Under the pieces are notes generated by a model. That model was not told the DNA's origin. It was given only the letters and a program-made list of their open reading frames with translations, and made no database searches. A stretch of 64,000 nucleotides of DNA from Methanoperedens sp049690315. Lineage in GTDB: Archaea > Halobacteriota > Methanosarcinia > Methanosarcinales > Methanoperedenaceae. Positions 8,669 through 17,133 of this stretch are shown piece after piece. The position numbers were made by a program, and so were the translations under genes. The first letter of the stretch is position 1; each line of letters starts with the position of its first letter. The stretch lies in assembly GCA_049690315.1 (NCBI GenBank), contig JBAVMS010000028.1, forward strand, positions 1-64,000, read 5' to 3'.

Positions 8669-10708
8669 ATGTTCGACTTGCAGCAGGAGATGGCAAAAGC
8701 GTTTTTGATTGCGCTTGAAGGAGAACTGAAAATCGCAGAACATAAAGCAAACAATCAATATCATATTATCAACATCACTAAAACAATTTCTAACGGGCGC
8801 ATACTGTTGCAGGGAACATGTACAGAAACAGATGCTCCTCCAAGAAAAGGCGGTCTTGTTAAACCCCTCTTTTCCATAGCAGATGACGGACCGCAGTATC
8901 GCGTCGAAAGCGTTGTGCCTGTTGAAGGCGGTTTTTCTGTCGTTCTCAGTACAAAAACCCCGCCGTCTTCCCAGGAACTTAGTAACACTCAGTTTACAGA
9001 AGTTCTTGAATCCAGTAACTTTGAGAAGATGGCAGTTGCTACCAGGGAACTTGGAATGAGTAAATCACAGCATGCACGAGTCTTGCTTGGGAATGAAGCT
9101 CTACCACCATTAATAGAATTGAATGATTTCCAGCCTTATAAACAAAAACTGAACAAATACCAGTACAGCGCCGTGGTGATGGCGCTGACCCATCACTTAT
9201 CACTTATACAGGGCCCGCCCGGTACGGGGAAAACCCTGGTAGCTGCCGAGCTTTCACTTCAGCATAACAAGCAGGGACGAAAAGTATTGATGACGGCTAA
9301 AACGAATAAAGCCGCGGATGTTATGATGCTGGCGCTCATCAAGCATATTGAAAGTACGGATGCACCGAAACAGCTGCTTGGCACTATACTCAGGCTTGGT
9401 GTAGATGAAAAGATTAACCCTGCCTTGAAACAACATACATTGCAGTATAAAGTGCAGCAGCATAGATTATATGACGAGTATCATACACTTGAAACTGAAA
9501 AAACTGCTGTACGCACTGAGATAGAAAGCATAGAAGAGAAGATAAAAGAAATTAACGAATTTATGGGTAATGACCATGTACTTGCAATTCTGCGGAATCC
9601 GCTTGCTGAGATAAAAAAAATCAGGCTTGAACAGCGTATGGAAGAACTCAATCATAGTGCTGACGTCCTTAACACAAAGACATGGAAGCTAAGTTGTGAA
9701 ATTAACGAAGATATTATGAAGATGGCGCCCATTATCATAACTACTTCATACCAGTGCCCCCGCCGGGAACTTAAAGATATTGTGTTTGATGCTGTTATTT
9801 TTGATGAAGCGTCCCAGGCAACTGTACCTGAAGCTGCAATGGCACTTGATAAACTGAAAGATAACGGGTTCCTGACTGTTGTAGGAGACCATAAGCAGCT
9901 CGGTCCTATTGTCATGAGCGACCATACCATACTGAAAATCTCGTTATATGACCTGCTGCAAAGACGCATCCAGGATCATGATACTGATACGCCCCCGAAT
10001 AAGAAAGCCAGGCTCACTCTCAGGAAGCAGTACCGGATGCATGATGATATTGCCGAGATATGCCGGGTTCTTGCATATCCGGAAGGGCTTGAATCTGCTG
10101 ACCTTGATAAAACACTGAAAATAGATACATCAAAACTGAACGGATGCTGGCAGGATAAAGTTATTAATCCTGAGTATCCTGTGATTTTTGTATCCACAGA
10201 AGAGATTGCAACTCAGGAAACGAAGGATAAGGGCGGCAGCACTCTTAATTATAAAGAAGTGGAGATTATTGAAGGTATAGTGAAACGATTGGAAGAAGTC
10301 GGGGTTAGCCCGCCGCAGATAGCGATCATCTCGGCTTATAAGGGACAGCGTGAACTCATATACAACAGCATGAGGAAATATGCTGTAGGCACGGTGGACA
10401 GCTTCCAGGGCGATGAAAACGATGTGGTGATTTTTGATATCACCCGCGATAATATGCAGGGCGCCATCGGATTCATGAAGGACCCGAACAGGCTGAATGT
10501 AGCAGTTTCAAGGGCGCGCAGAAAGCTCATTGTTGTTGGAAACAGGAAGAACCTGGGCAGTCATGTGAGGAACCAGGTATTTAACAAGTTCTTGAAAGCA
10601 GTTAGCAAGAATGTTGTGGTCATACCTTCGCCGGAGATTACTGATGAAGATATTTTCGGTGAAAAGAGTGCGGCGATGATACCGGAGAAGATAGAAGCGA
10701 ATAATTAA
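8669..10708 (+). CDS. Superfamily 1 (UPF1/DNA2-like) helicase
   Basis: A 679-residue helicase with SF1B motifs in order: QGPPGTGKT near residue 182 (Walker A), FDEASQA near 378 (motif II), VGDHKQLGP (motif III), RKQYRMHDD (motif IV), AYKGQRELI, TVDSFQGDENDVV (motif V) and LNVAVSRARRKL (motif VI). An inserted coiled stretch lies at about residues 265-345. UPF1/DNA2-like enzymes unwind DNA or RNA 5' to 3'. No nuclease domain is visible, so a role in element replication, repair or defence cannot be separated. Start ATG with CCGGAG upstream. Confidence 0.9.
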   Translation: MFDLQQEMAKAFLIALEGELKIAEHKANNQYHIINITKTISNGRILLQGTCTETDAPPRKGGLVKPLFSIADDGPQYRVESVVPVEGGFSVVLSTKTPPSSQELSNTQFTEVLESSNFEKMAVATRELGMSKSQHARVLLGNEALPPLIELNDFQPYKQKLNKYQYSAVVMALTHHLSLIQGPPGTGKTLVAAELSLQHNKQGRKVLMTAKTNKAADVMMLALIKHIESTDAPKQLLGTILRLGVDEKINPALKQHTLQYKVQQHRLYDEYHTLETEKTAVRTEIESIEEKIKEINEFMGNDHVLAILRNPLAEIKKIRLEQRMEELNHSADVLNTKTWKLSCEINEDIMKMAPIIITTSYQCPRRELKDIVFDAVIFDEASQATVPEAAMALDKLKDNGFLTVVGDHKQLGPIVMSDHTILKISLYDLLQRRIQDHDTDTPPNKKARLTLRKQYRMHDDIAEICRVLAYPEGLESADLDKTLKIDTSKLNGCWQDKVINPEYPVIFVSTEEIATQETKDKGGSTLNYKEVEIIEGIVKRLEEVGVSPPQIAIISAYKGQRELIYNSMRKYAVGTVDSFQGDENDVVIFDITRDNMQGAIGFMKDPNRLNVAVSRARRKLIVVGNRKNLGSHVRNQVFNKFLKAVSKNVVVIPSPEITDEDIFGEKSAAMIPEKIEANN

Positions 10709-10717
10709 ATAACTAAA

Positions 10718-11068
10718 ATGTTTATACGAACCTATATGACTAATGATTTAATTACCCCGGATGAAATAAAAACCCTGCGCAGTAGTGCAAAAGTCATCAC
10801 CCTGGAAATGGTAGATCTTTTTTTACAAGATAGTCCTGTTCAAATCTTGCCAGAACCCATTCACCTAAAAAGTGGATATATGGTTCAAATGTCTAAGGAC
10901 ACTGTGGCTAACATGGTCGTAGAGCATATATCAATATACAGACAAGACGGTAAGACCGATCCCGCGGATGCCGAGCACATAGCGAACGCAATTCTGGGTG
11001 AAGGCAGGTCTTCAATGCCCAGTATGTTGGATACAAATGCATTGCATTTTCTGAAACTTATCAAATGA
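10718..11068 (+). CDS. Hypothetical protein, 116 residues
   Basis: It starts nine bases after the helicase stop, probably in the same transcript. A later ATG at 10736 (MTNDLITPDEIKTL) is an equally good start since neither has a clear ribosome site. It is mostly helical and soluble, with no motif I can name. Confidence 0.55.
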   Translation: MFIRTYMTNDLITPDEIKTLRSSAKVITLEMVDLFLQDSPVQILPEPIHLKSGYMVQMSKDTVANMVVEHISIYRQDGKTDPADAEHIANAILGEGRSSMPSMLDTNALHFLKLIK

Positions 11069-11074
11069 TGTTGC

Positions 11075-11119
11075 TTTTTCAATTCCAACTTCTTTTTCTG
11101 AATATAGAATATCCATACA
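11075..11119 (+). promoter_or_regulatory. Full promoter block before the PLD nuclease gene
   Basis: A pyrimidine-rich box (TTTTTCAATTCCAACTTC, then TTTTTCTGAATA) runs into AGAATATCCATACA. It begins just after the upstream stop codon and ends 35 bp before the ATG at 11154. Confidence 0.6.
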
Positions 11120-11153
11120 TAACGATGATTGATCATATTAGGACTGATAAAAA

Positions 11154-11750
11154 ATGGAAATCAAAATACATTACCTACTCGTAATACTCCTGCTGGCAGC
11201 AATCACAGGGGCTGGGGCTGCCGTACACACAATGCAAGGCACATTTAAGACACAAAAACCCACAGATACCCAGTTTAATGATACCAGAAACAGTGGAACC
11301 GGCACATCCACCTTAAACTCTGCTACATACAACGTATACTTCTGCCCAAAAGACTCTTGTTCCACTCATGTAATCGATGCTATAGACAATGCAAAGTCCT
11401 CCATACACATTGCCATGTATGACTTTACACTAAAGTCCATTGCAAACGCATTAATACAAGCAAAAAGCCGGGGCGTCGATGTTGAAGTTGTTATAGAATC
11501 AGACGACGTCAAAGGCTCCGAATACTACACCCTCCAGAACGCAGGCATTAGCATAAAGCTCGACGGAAATCCCGCCCTCATGCACAATAAATACATGATA
11601 ATCGACGGAGTAACCGTGGAAACCGGCAGCTTCAACTGGACATTCAGCGCCAATACTGCAAATAACGAGAACCTAATAATCCTACAGTCCACAACCCTCG
11701 CAAGTCTATACGAAACAGACTTTCAGAAGATATTCGCTGCAGGACATTAA
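11154..11750 (+). CDS. Secreted phospholipase-D-family nuclease
   Basis: A 198-residue protein with a signal peptide (residues about 1-25, LLVILLLAAITGAGAA) and a single PLD/Nuc domain. The catalytic HxKxxxxD is HNKYMIID, followed by GSFNWT. Single-HKD proteins of this type act as dimers, and the best-known member is the plasmid-encoded endonuclease Nuc of pKM101. Its export suggests a role outside the membrane, in DNA degradation or transfer. It is monocistronic behind the element's own promoter block. Confidence 0.85.
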   Translation: MEIKIHYLLVILLLAAITGAGAAVHTMQGTFKTQKPTDTQFNDTRNSGTGTSTLNSATYNVYFCPKDSCSTHVIDAIDNAKSSIHIAMYDFTLKSIANALIQAKSRGVDVEVVIESDDVKGSEYYTLQNAGISIKLDGNPALMHNKYMIIDGVTVETGSFNWTFSANTANNENLIILQSTTLASLYETDFQKIFAAGH

Positions 11751-11757
11751 ACGAAAG

Positions 11758-11790
11758 ATGCTCGGAAGGTAGTTCGGTGTTGCCTTCCGA
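11758..11790 (+). terminator. Hairpin after the PLD gene
   Basis: GGAAGG and CCTTCC arms enclose about 13 bases shortly after the stop codon, followed further down by CTTTTTCTTTC. It is a plausible 3' end for the nuclease mRNA. Confidence 0.4.
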
Positions 11791-11894
11791 TTTGCGGATT
11801 CTTAGACGCTTTTTCTTTCGCCCGACCCATCCCTTGTTCAGGGGCAGAGGAGTCTTATTCAGACCCAGGCTAATCCCAGCACCGCACACATCCA

Positions 11895-11982
11895 AGCCAC
11901 TGGCCGGAGTCGAACCGGCGGCCTTCCCGTTTCCTGAAACTATTTTACAGGCGGGTTGCTCTTCCTCCCGAGCTCCAGGGGC
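11895..11982 (-). tRNA. tRNA-Thr (anticodon TGT) with a 15-base intron
   Basis: On the minus strand the acceptor arms GCCCCTG/CAGTGGC pair (one mismatch at the fourth pair), the D stem is GCTC/GAGC, and the T arm is GCCGG-TTCGACT-CCGGC. U73 is the usual discriminator of archaeal tRNA-Thr. The anticodon region folds as a bulge-helix-bulge: CCTG pairs with CAGG, flanked by three-base bulges. Cutting between positions 37 and 38 removes 15 bases and leaves the loop CCTGTAA. Position 33 is C and position 8 is G, so it is somewhat divergent, and expression as a working tRNA is not certain. Confidence 0.7.
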
Positions 11983-11996
11983 ATGAAAATCATAGG

Positions 11997-12155
11997 TCAG
12001 AGGAAAATCGCTTTATCAAGGGCATCAAACGCCAGCTTGCACGGATCGTCCTCGTCATGCCTTTCTTGGTATTATCGGTGGTGCCAAAGCCCAGGGAACA
12101 GCGCCCCTCCGCCGAACCTTATCGCTTCTTGGTCAGCATCAGGATAACCCGGGAC
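11997..12155 (-). pseudogene. Possible short gene remnant between the tRNAs
   Basis: On the minus strand one frame reads as credible protein (FGGGALFPGLWHHR, then DEDDPCKLAFDALDKAIFL) but has in-frame TAA codons before and between these parts and no start codon. It could be debris of an older gene, or chance. The rest of 12156-12298 has small inverted repeats (GGCGGGAT/ATCCGCC near 12176-12200) but no gene I can support. Confidence 0.25.
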
Positions 12156-12298
12156 TTACATGACTGTAATGTTAGGCGGGATATTTAACGAGATCCGCCC
12201 ATGCCTCGGTGGTAGGGCGCACAGCGCAAGTCGGCTGCCGAATCCTAACCTGAATATTACTATTTCAATATTGGTATATAAGACTTTTCACCGTGTCC

Positions 12299-12340
12299 TT
12301 TTTCAATTACAGTTTCTTTTTCTGAAAATAAATCCATACA
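12299..12340 (+). promoter_or_regulatory. Full promoter block before tRNA-Gly
   Basis: TTTTTCAATTACAGTTTC, TTTTTCTGAAAATA and then AATCCATACA, ending 28 bp before the tRNA. Use of the same block before a tRNA and before protein genes suggests it is the general promoter of the element. Confidence 0.6.
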
Positions 12341-12368
12341 GGTAAATCGTTAAATCGTCTTACATTTA

Positions 12369-12440
12369 GCGTCCGTGGTCTAGCGGCTACGATTCCAGCT
12401 TTCCAAGTTGGAGACAGGGGTTCGACTCCCTTCGGGCGCA
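12369..12440 (+). tRNA. tRNA-Gly (anticodon TCC)
   Basis: A full cloverleaf: acceptor GCGTCCG/CGGGCGC with one T-G pair, anticodon stem CCAGC/GTTGG with loop TTTCCAA giving anticodon TCC, T arm AGGGG-TTCGACT-CCCTT and discriminator A73. CCA is not encoded. It lies behind a CCATACA promoter and is followed at once by another. It would read GGA and GGG codons. Confidence 0.9.
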
Positions 12441-12447
12441 TCGTGAA

Positions 12448-12467
12448 AGAAATAAATTATCCATACA
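12448..12467 (+). promoter_or_regulatory. CCATACA promoter block before the DUF1848 gene
   Basis: AAATAAATTATCCATACA directly after tRNA-Gly. A GGAGAG ribosome site and an ATG follow at 12512. Confidence 0.55.
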
Positions 12468-12511
12468 GGTAAACAATTAAATATTCAAATTCAATATTCG
12501 GAGAGACAACA

Positions 12512-13198
12512 ATGAACCAAATAACAATAGGCATCACCGAAAGAGGCGATGCAGGTCTTGACTTATCATGGCGAGAAGCAGTGCCCGGATGCGACGGGGT
12601 TATTCTGATCACAAAGCACCTTTCCCCACGATTCATTCAGGAAGCCGCCAAGGTAAATTGCATTGTTCATGCCACTATCACAGGGCACGGAGGCACGATT
12701 ATTGAGCCAAATGTGATGCCATTTAGCGAATCGAAAGAGATGTTCAGACAGCTCGTGACAACCCTGGGCGTGGAAAGGGTTGTGCTCCGGATCGACCCGA
12801 TAATTCCCACAATCGAAGGGGTTCAGAAAGCCATGATGGTATATACGGAACTGTCAGGGAAAACAAGGATAAGGATTTCTTTCATGGATAATTATCCGCA
12901 TGTGAAGCGGCGATGGACAGGCGCTGGACTTCCGCCGCTAAAATACAGTTTCCATGCACCATTGAGCCAGCGAATAGAGATAGCAGAGATGTTCAAAGGC
13001 GCCGAGATATGCGGCGAACCAAACATGGCATGCTCCGGGTGCGTGAGCCAGAAGGACCTTGAAGTTCTTGGGATTAAGTCCCAGTATCACTTTCTTGGAA
13101 GCCAGAGACCTGAATGCAAATGCCTAGCTGTGAAGAAAGAGCTCCTGCAGCACAGAGGGCAATGCCCTAGCGGCTGCCTATACTGTTATTGGAAATAA
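12512..13198 (+). CDS. DUF1848 family protein
   Basis: A 228-residue protein that I recognise as DUF1848 from its length and from the C-terminal CPSGCLYCYWK, with further paired cysteines (CGEPNMACSGC, CKC). Members are thought to bind an iron-sulfur cluster with the CxxxCxxC-type tail on a TIM-barrel-like body, but the reaction is not known. The N-terminal half has alternating strands and helices (VILITKHLSP, VVLRIDPIIPT). It lies alone between tRNA-Gly and the RPA genes. Confidence 0.75.
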   Translation: MNQITIGITERGDAGLDLSWREAVPGCDGVILITKHLSPRFIQEAAKVNCIVHATITGHGGTIIEPNVMPFSESKEMFRQLVTTLGVERVVLRIDPIIPTIEGVQKAMMVYTELSGKTRIRISFMDNYPHVKRRWTGAGLPPLKYSFHAPLSQRIEIAEMFKGAEICGEPNMACSGCVSQKDLEVLGIKSQYHFLGSQRPECKCLAVKKELLQHRGQCPSGCLYCYWK

Positions 13199-13256
13199 AG
13201 GATGAATAATCCCATAAGTGCAATGAAGGTAAGTATTGGTGTTTGTAAATTTACTA

Positions 13257-13290
13257 TTTTTCAATTCCAACTTCTTTTTCTGAAAATATG
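13257..13290 (+). promoter_or_regulatory. Pyrimidine-rich box without CCATACA
   Basis: TTTTTCAATTCCAACTTC and TTTTTCTGAAAATATG, identical to the upstream half of the promoter block but lacking the ATCCATACA end. The RPA gene 167 bp further on may instead use the TATA-like ATATATAATGTATAG at about 13346-13361. Confidence 0.4.
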
Positions 13291-13456
13291 AAGAAAGCGG
13301 AAGTTTTGCAATAGGTTAAAAACACTTTCACACTGCTCTGGTAATGAATATATAATGTATAGTTTTATATTGTGCCTTGAGTGTAAGAAAAAATAATTTC
13401 AATACAATTAATTGTAGTTAATACAATCGTAAAATCAAAATATAAAGAGGAACAAT

Positions 13457-14401
13457 ATGAAAGAAATCGCAAAACAAATCGAAGCCCGGTTCCTGGAACT
13501 GGGTGTTAAGATACCGGCATCTGAAATTGAAACACAGATGAACCAGTTAGTAACGAAGTTCAAGATCCCGCCTGAAGAAGCACGCCGAAACGTGATAAAC
13601 TCGTTGTTAACGAAACATAAAATCCCGAAGACGGAATTTTATGCAGCCCATGATACACTGACAGTAAAAACATCCGATATCAAAGAGGATGGAAAATGGG
13701 TAACGGTGCGTGGTAAAATCGTCCAGTTATGGGAAGCAAACCGGGATTCCATTGCACAGGTAGGGTTGTTCGGAGACGAGTCCGGAACAATTAAATTCAC
13801 GAAATGGGCAAAAGCGGGTTTGCCGCCTGTCGAAGAAGGGAAGTGTTACCTGTTCAAGAACGTTGTAACTTCTGAATGGCAGGGAAAGTTCAGCGTCATG
13901 CTCAATAAGACAAGCGAAATAATACCCATAAATGAGGATATTGCAGTCAGCTCCACACCCACGGAATTCAGCGGCGCAATCGTAGATGTCCAGAGCGGTT
14001 CAGGCTTGATCAAACGCTGCCCGGAATGCAAGAGGGCACTGGTAAAAGGATCTTGCGGCGAACACGGGAAAGTTGATGGAATTTACGACCTCAGAGTAAA
14101 AGCGGTCATGGATGACGGCGAGAAAGTGCAAGATATCCTGCTAAACAGGGAAGTTACAGAGGCTTTGACCGGTATCACCCTTGAGAAAGCAAAGGATATG
14201 GCAACTGAAGCCCTTGACCAGGCTGTTGTACTCGATATGATAAAGAGCAAGCTTGTGGGCAGGTATTATGAAGTAAGCGGAGCCAAACTTGACAGGTTCC
14301 TGCTTGTGGAATCAATAAAACCGAATGTCAAGCCGATCGATGAAGATATGAAAAAAATTCTGGCAGCATCTGCTGCATCAATCGCTCAGGAGGCGAAATA
14401 A
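13457..14401 (+). CDS. rpa: Replication protein A, single-stranded DNA-binding (RPA41-like)
   Basis: A 314-residue archaeal RPA. A helical N-terminus is followed by an OB fold at about residues 65-160 (VTVRGKIVQLWEA, then GTIKFTKWAKAG). A zinc-finger second OB-type domain follows (CPECKRALVKGSCGEHG near 190-206), then DLRVKAVMDDG. RPA coats single-stranded DNA in replication and repair. It is directly coupled to the next gene by a TAATG overlap, the order seen in other Euryarchaeota. An AGAGGAAC ribosome site precedes the ATG. An element-encoded RPA suggests its own replication machinery. Confidence 0.9.
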   Translation: MKEIAKQIEARFLELGVKIPASEIETQMNQLVTKFKIPPEEARRNVINSLLTKHKIPKTEFYAAHDTLTVKTSDIKEDGKWVTVRGKIVQLWEANRDSIAQVGLFGDESGTIKFTKWAKAGLPPVEEGKCYLFKNVVTSEWQGKFSVMLNKTSEIIPINEDIAVSSTPTEFSGAIVDVQSGSGLIKRCPECKRALVKGSCGEHGKVDGIYDLRVKAVMDDGEKVQDILLNREVTEALTGITLEKAKDMATEALDQAVVLDMIKSKLVGRYYEVSGAKLDRFLLVESIKPNVKPIDEDMKKILAASAASIAQEAK

Positions 14402-15231
14402 TGGCTGAAAATGGATATGTCCGTGAAGTAGCGCATCGTTTATTCGCTGCAGAGTTAAAGGAATCAAACCTTCAGGTGAAGGAAGGGCAGGATCAGTTCT
14501 CACCGGCGTTTCTCATTACCCCGACCGGGGCTAAATGCAACCGGGTGTTCATCGTGGGCACGCTAACCGAGAAGGAAGATATAGGTACAGACTCCGAGTT
14601 CTGGCGCGGGCGTATCGTTGACCCCACAGGTGCGTTCTTCGTGACCGCGGGGCAGTACCAGCCCGAGGCTGCACAGATGCTTGCAAAGACCGCGCCGCCT
14701 GAGTTCATTGCAGTCATTGGAAAGCCAACGACATTCACGACCAAAGAAGGGAATGTCCTGACATCCATCAGAGCCGAGTCCATGCATATCGTGGATGGGG
14801 CTACAAGGGATAGATGGGTTGTGGATACAGCGAGTCTTACCCTGAAACGGCTTGAGAAGCTTGCAGGCAGTGAGCCTGATGCCGTGAAAGCAAGGGAGCA
14901 TTATCATACGAAAGTGGAGAGCTATAAAGAGCTTGTCAACAAAGCAGTGCTTTCCTTGAAAGATGATGCGGGTGCTTCTGCGCCTGCGTCTTCCCCTCCA
15001 AAACCTCCAGCAGCCCCATCTAATAAGTCAAAGTCGGATGAGGAAATAAAGAACTTCGTTGAACAGCAGATTATCACGATGAGTAAAGGCAAAGAGGTCG
15101 AACGTACTGCGCTGGCTAACCCGTGCAAAGGCGCCGGGATATCTATGATACAAATGGAAAATGCGATCAAAGAATTGATGGATGAAGGCAGGGTATACGA
15201 GCCCAAAGCAGGCACACTAAGGACACCCTAA
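14401..15231 (+). CDS. RPA-associated protein (COG3390 type)
   Basis: A 276-residue protein whose ATG overlaps the TAA of RPA. It has a N-terminal OB fold (residues about 40-125; NRVFIVGTLTEKEDIG, FWRGRIVDPTGAFFVTAG). A Pro/Ala/Ser linker lies near 195-215, and a C-terminal winged helix at about 220-276 (MIQMENAIKELMDEGRVYEP). This architecture matches the COG3390 proteins that partner with archaeal RPA, comparable to RPA32. It presumably forms a complex with the upstream product. Confidence 0.85.
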   Translation: MAENGYVREVAHRLFAAELKESNLQVKEGQDQFSPAFLITPTGAKCNRVFIVGTLTEKEDIGTDSEFWRGRIVDPTGAFFVTAGQYQPEAAQMLAKTAPPEFIAVIGKPTTFTTKEGNVLTSIRAESMHIVDGATRDRWVVDTASLTLKRLEKLAGSEPDAVKAREHYHTKVESYKELVNKAVLSLKDDAGASAPASSPPKPPAAPSNKSKSDEEIKNFVEQQIITMSKGKEVERTALANPCKGAGISMIQMENAIKELMDEGRVYEPKAGTLRTP

Positions 15232-15241
15232 ACATTGAACT

Positions 15242-15277
15242 CATGGGGCTACGAGAGCAGCCCCGCTCTTTTTTAAC
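15242..15277 (+). terminator. Hairpin and T-run after the RPA operon
   Basis: GGGGCT and AGCCCC arms followed by GCTCTTTTTT, eleven bases after the stop codon. The region to 15501 holds a TATA-like TATATAATAAAA near 15450 for the next gene. Confidence 0.7.
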
Positions 15278-15501
15278 CTGACAACTATGTGCAGCCGTGA
15301 ACAATTTGAAAAATGTACTTTAATCTTCGTACAAGAAAACTTTAAGATCTTTGAAGCATGGTGTCTGAACAGGCAATTAGTATCGAAAAAATCACCATGC
15401 CCACCAAACAAATTAGATGTGACCGCCGCACTTAAATACTGTGCAGTATATAATAAAAATTAGGTATTGACGAACTGGCTTGAGAGCCTAGAGCAGATAA
15501 T

Positions 15502-15987
15502 ATGGATACGAATGATATTTCTGAAATGACGAAAAGAATATCTCTGACTGGAATACTATTTTGCTACCAGACAAAAACAGAGATGGAAACTGCATATAAA
15601 CACCTCAAAGACCTGAAACTTCCAGAGGCTGATGTAAAGAAATCCTGGAATCCGGTAGGTGTGCCTTATCCATGGGCTGTTGCGGTAATCTGCAAGGATA
15701 ATAAAAGACTGGATGAAATAGATAACCTCTTGGTTGAGAAGGACTTTAATCTTAGCGGTGCGGATTCGTATGGTGGTGAGCTCAGGATACTGGAATTTCT
15801 AAGGATGTTGCCTCTTGATGGGAAATGCGAGCCAGGTATCGCTAGAATTGCAGCCGGTGAATGCCCCCTCAAAGCCAATAGTCCGATGGCGTGCCAGTTC
15901 TGCCCTGTGGGGCACATGCTGGAATGTCATGCCCCGCTAACCTGCGACCAAGCTAAATGTTCACACCTATCAAAATATGATATTTAG
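15502..15987 (+). CDS. Hypothetical protein with a Cys-rich C-terminus
   Basis: A 161-residue protein. The first 100 residues look like an alpha/beta domain (ICKDNKRLDEIDNLLVEKDF). The last 50 contain eight cysteines with closely spaced pairs (CQFCPVGHMLECHAPLTC, then CSH), suggesting a metal site, possibly iron-sulfur or zinc. I do not recognise the family. It begins the train of small metal-binding genes that runs to 25.7 kb. Confidence 0.7.
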   Translation: MDTNDISEMTKRISLTGILFCYQTKTEMETAYKHLKDLKLPEADVKKSWNPVGVPYPWAVAVICKDNKRLDEIDNLLVEKDFNLSGADSYGGELRILEFLRMLPLDGKCEPGIARIAAGECPLKANSPMACQFCPVGHMLECHAPLTCDQAKCSHLSKYDI

Positions 15988-16023
15988 TCATTAAAACCTA
16001 TAGAGGGATGATGAAAAGGGATA

Positions 16024-16043
16024 TTTTCATTAATATCCATACA
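16024..16043 (+). promoter_or_regulatory. CCATACA promoter block, AATAATTCGAGG subtype
   Basis: TTCATTAATATCCATACA followed by ATAATTCGAGG and TTTGAATTATG. The same extended leader appears before the SLOG gene (19452) and the first DUF488 gene (24664). Confidence 0.6.
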
Positions 16044-16064
16044 ATAATTCGAGGCATTTGAATT

Positions 16065-16121
16065 ATGACTAATAATTTATCAAAAACAGGGTTTCCTTTT
16101 CTGAAGCCGACTGGGATGTGA
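16065..16121 (+). CDS. Possible 18-residue leader or microprotein
   Basis: An ATG at 16065 sits in the promoter and ribosome-site context (CCATACA, CGAGG, TTTGAATTATG) that elsewhere starts real genes. It opens 18 codons ending at TGA, four bases before the next ATG. It could be a leader peptide coupled to the zinc protein, or the true start signal of a truncated gene. Confidence 0.35.
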   Translation: MTNNLSKTGFPFLKPTGM

Positions 16122-16125
16122 AAAC

Positions 16126-16545
16126 ATGCCATCAATAAGAGGCTCTGAACCATGGAGGCGGGAGAAGCCTACCATGTTCAAACCGCCGGAACTTGAAAAG
16201 AAAGGCGTCATATGCACAGTATGTAATAAGGTGCACTGGGGCCCAACAAATATCGGGCAGCTAAATAGGTGTAAGAAATGCGGAAACACGGATTTAACCA
16301 AGTTCTTAAACGTCAGTAGCTCCGATTTCAATAAGTTCTCAGGGCGCTGCCTAGTCGTGACTATGAGCAGGTCGTGCGCGAATTGCATTTATAAAGAACG
16401 GAAGCCAGACAAGTATCCATGCAGATCATGTCACTGCCCGGCCTGCGAAGATTTATATCCCCGCCATGATGCGTCGGTAACCAGTCCTACCCATTGCTTT
16501 GGATGCAAACGTGCCATGGGTTTTGACCCTATCCCCGGGCGGTAA
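16126..16545 (+). CDS. Zinc-ribbon-rich hypothetical protein
   Basis: 139 residues with about twelve cysteines in CxxC-like pairs: CTVCNK, CKKCGN, CANCIY, CRSCHCPAC and CFGCKR. This predicts two or three zinc knuckles. No catalytic motif is visible. It probably binds nucleic acid or protein. It is followed after two bases by the next gene. Confidence 0.7.
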   Translation: MPSIRGSEPWRREKPTMFKPPELEKKGVICTVCNKVHWGPTNIGQLNRCKKCGNTDLTKFLNVSSSDFNKFSGRCLVVTMSRSCANCIYKERKPDKYPCRSCHCPACEDLYPRHDASVTSPTHCFGCKRAMGFDPIPGR

Positions 16546-16547
16546 TC

Positions 16548-16796
16548 ATGGCATGGGAATATCACATGACAAGCTCCGGCATGATGGAAGCAGTAGCCGT
16601 TTGTAGTATAGATGATTTTTTCAATCACAGGGGCAGACTCACTTATGAGGAATTAAGAGCCCTTGAGAGAAGAGCCGATGAGCGCCGGCTATGGCGCTTC
16701 CCGATGAAACAGAGGGACATGATGCCAGTACAAGTGAGAGTACAGTTCACAAGAACATTCCGCGGGCACAGGTTCGCGATAGGAAAAAGAGAGTGA
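16548..16796 (+). CDS. Hypothetical protein, 82 residues
   Basis: It starts two bases after the stop of the zinc protein, with no separate promoter, and is basic in its second half (RRADERRLWRFP). No known family. Confidence 0.55.
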   Translation: MAWEYHMTSSGMMEAVAVCSIDDFFNHRGRLTYEELRALERRADERRLWRFPMKQRDMMPVQVRVQFTRTFRGHRFAIGKRE

Positions 16797-16800
16797 TATT

Positions 16801-17133
16801 ATGAGTATGGAAAAGGTTGATTTAGCAACAATCAGAGAACGGTTGACCGCTCTCAGGTTTGAACCGGATGTGATTGATAAAGCGATTAATGATGCCATAG
16901 AGGCCTCGAAGAAATCGGATGCCATTTATCTGTATAAGGCTGGCTTTACGGAGACAGTGATCCGAAAGAGGTCAGATGGTGACCAGTGGTACATGCAGGT
17001 CGGTGTCGAGAAGAGGTTTCCGAATCCCAAGGATGCCGAGAAGAAGGAAGTACCCGAGGTTGAGGTTATAGAGAAGGAGGTACCTAAGAAGGAAGGCGGC
17101 AAGAAGAAGAAAGCCCCGAAGGTGCCAGAATGA
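16801..17133 (+). CDS. Hypothetical protein with a Lys/Glu/Pro tail
   Basis: 110 residues. A helical N-terminal domain (TIRERLTALRFEPDVIDKAI) is followed by a low-complexity tail of VPEVEVIEKEVPKKEG type ending in a lysine run. The tail resembles flexible nucleic-acid-binding extensions. It overlaps the next gene by four bases (ATGA). Confidence 0.6.
   Translation: MSMEKVDLATIRERLTALRFEPDVIDKAINDAIEASKKSDAIYLYKAGFTETVIRKRSDGDQWYMQVGVEKRFPNPKDAEKKEVPEVEVIEKEVPKKEGGKKKKAPKVPE

Noticed and set aside
14493..15215. Three long minus-strand frames opposite the RPA partner gene
   Set aside because: They mirror a clear OB-fold/winged-helix protein and show the hydrophobic, Ser-rich composition typical of antisense frames.
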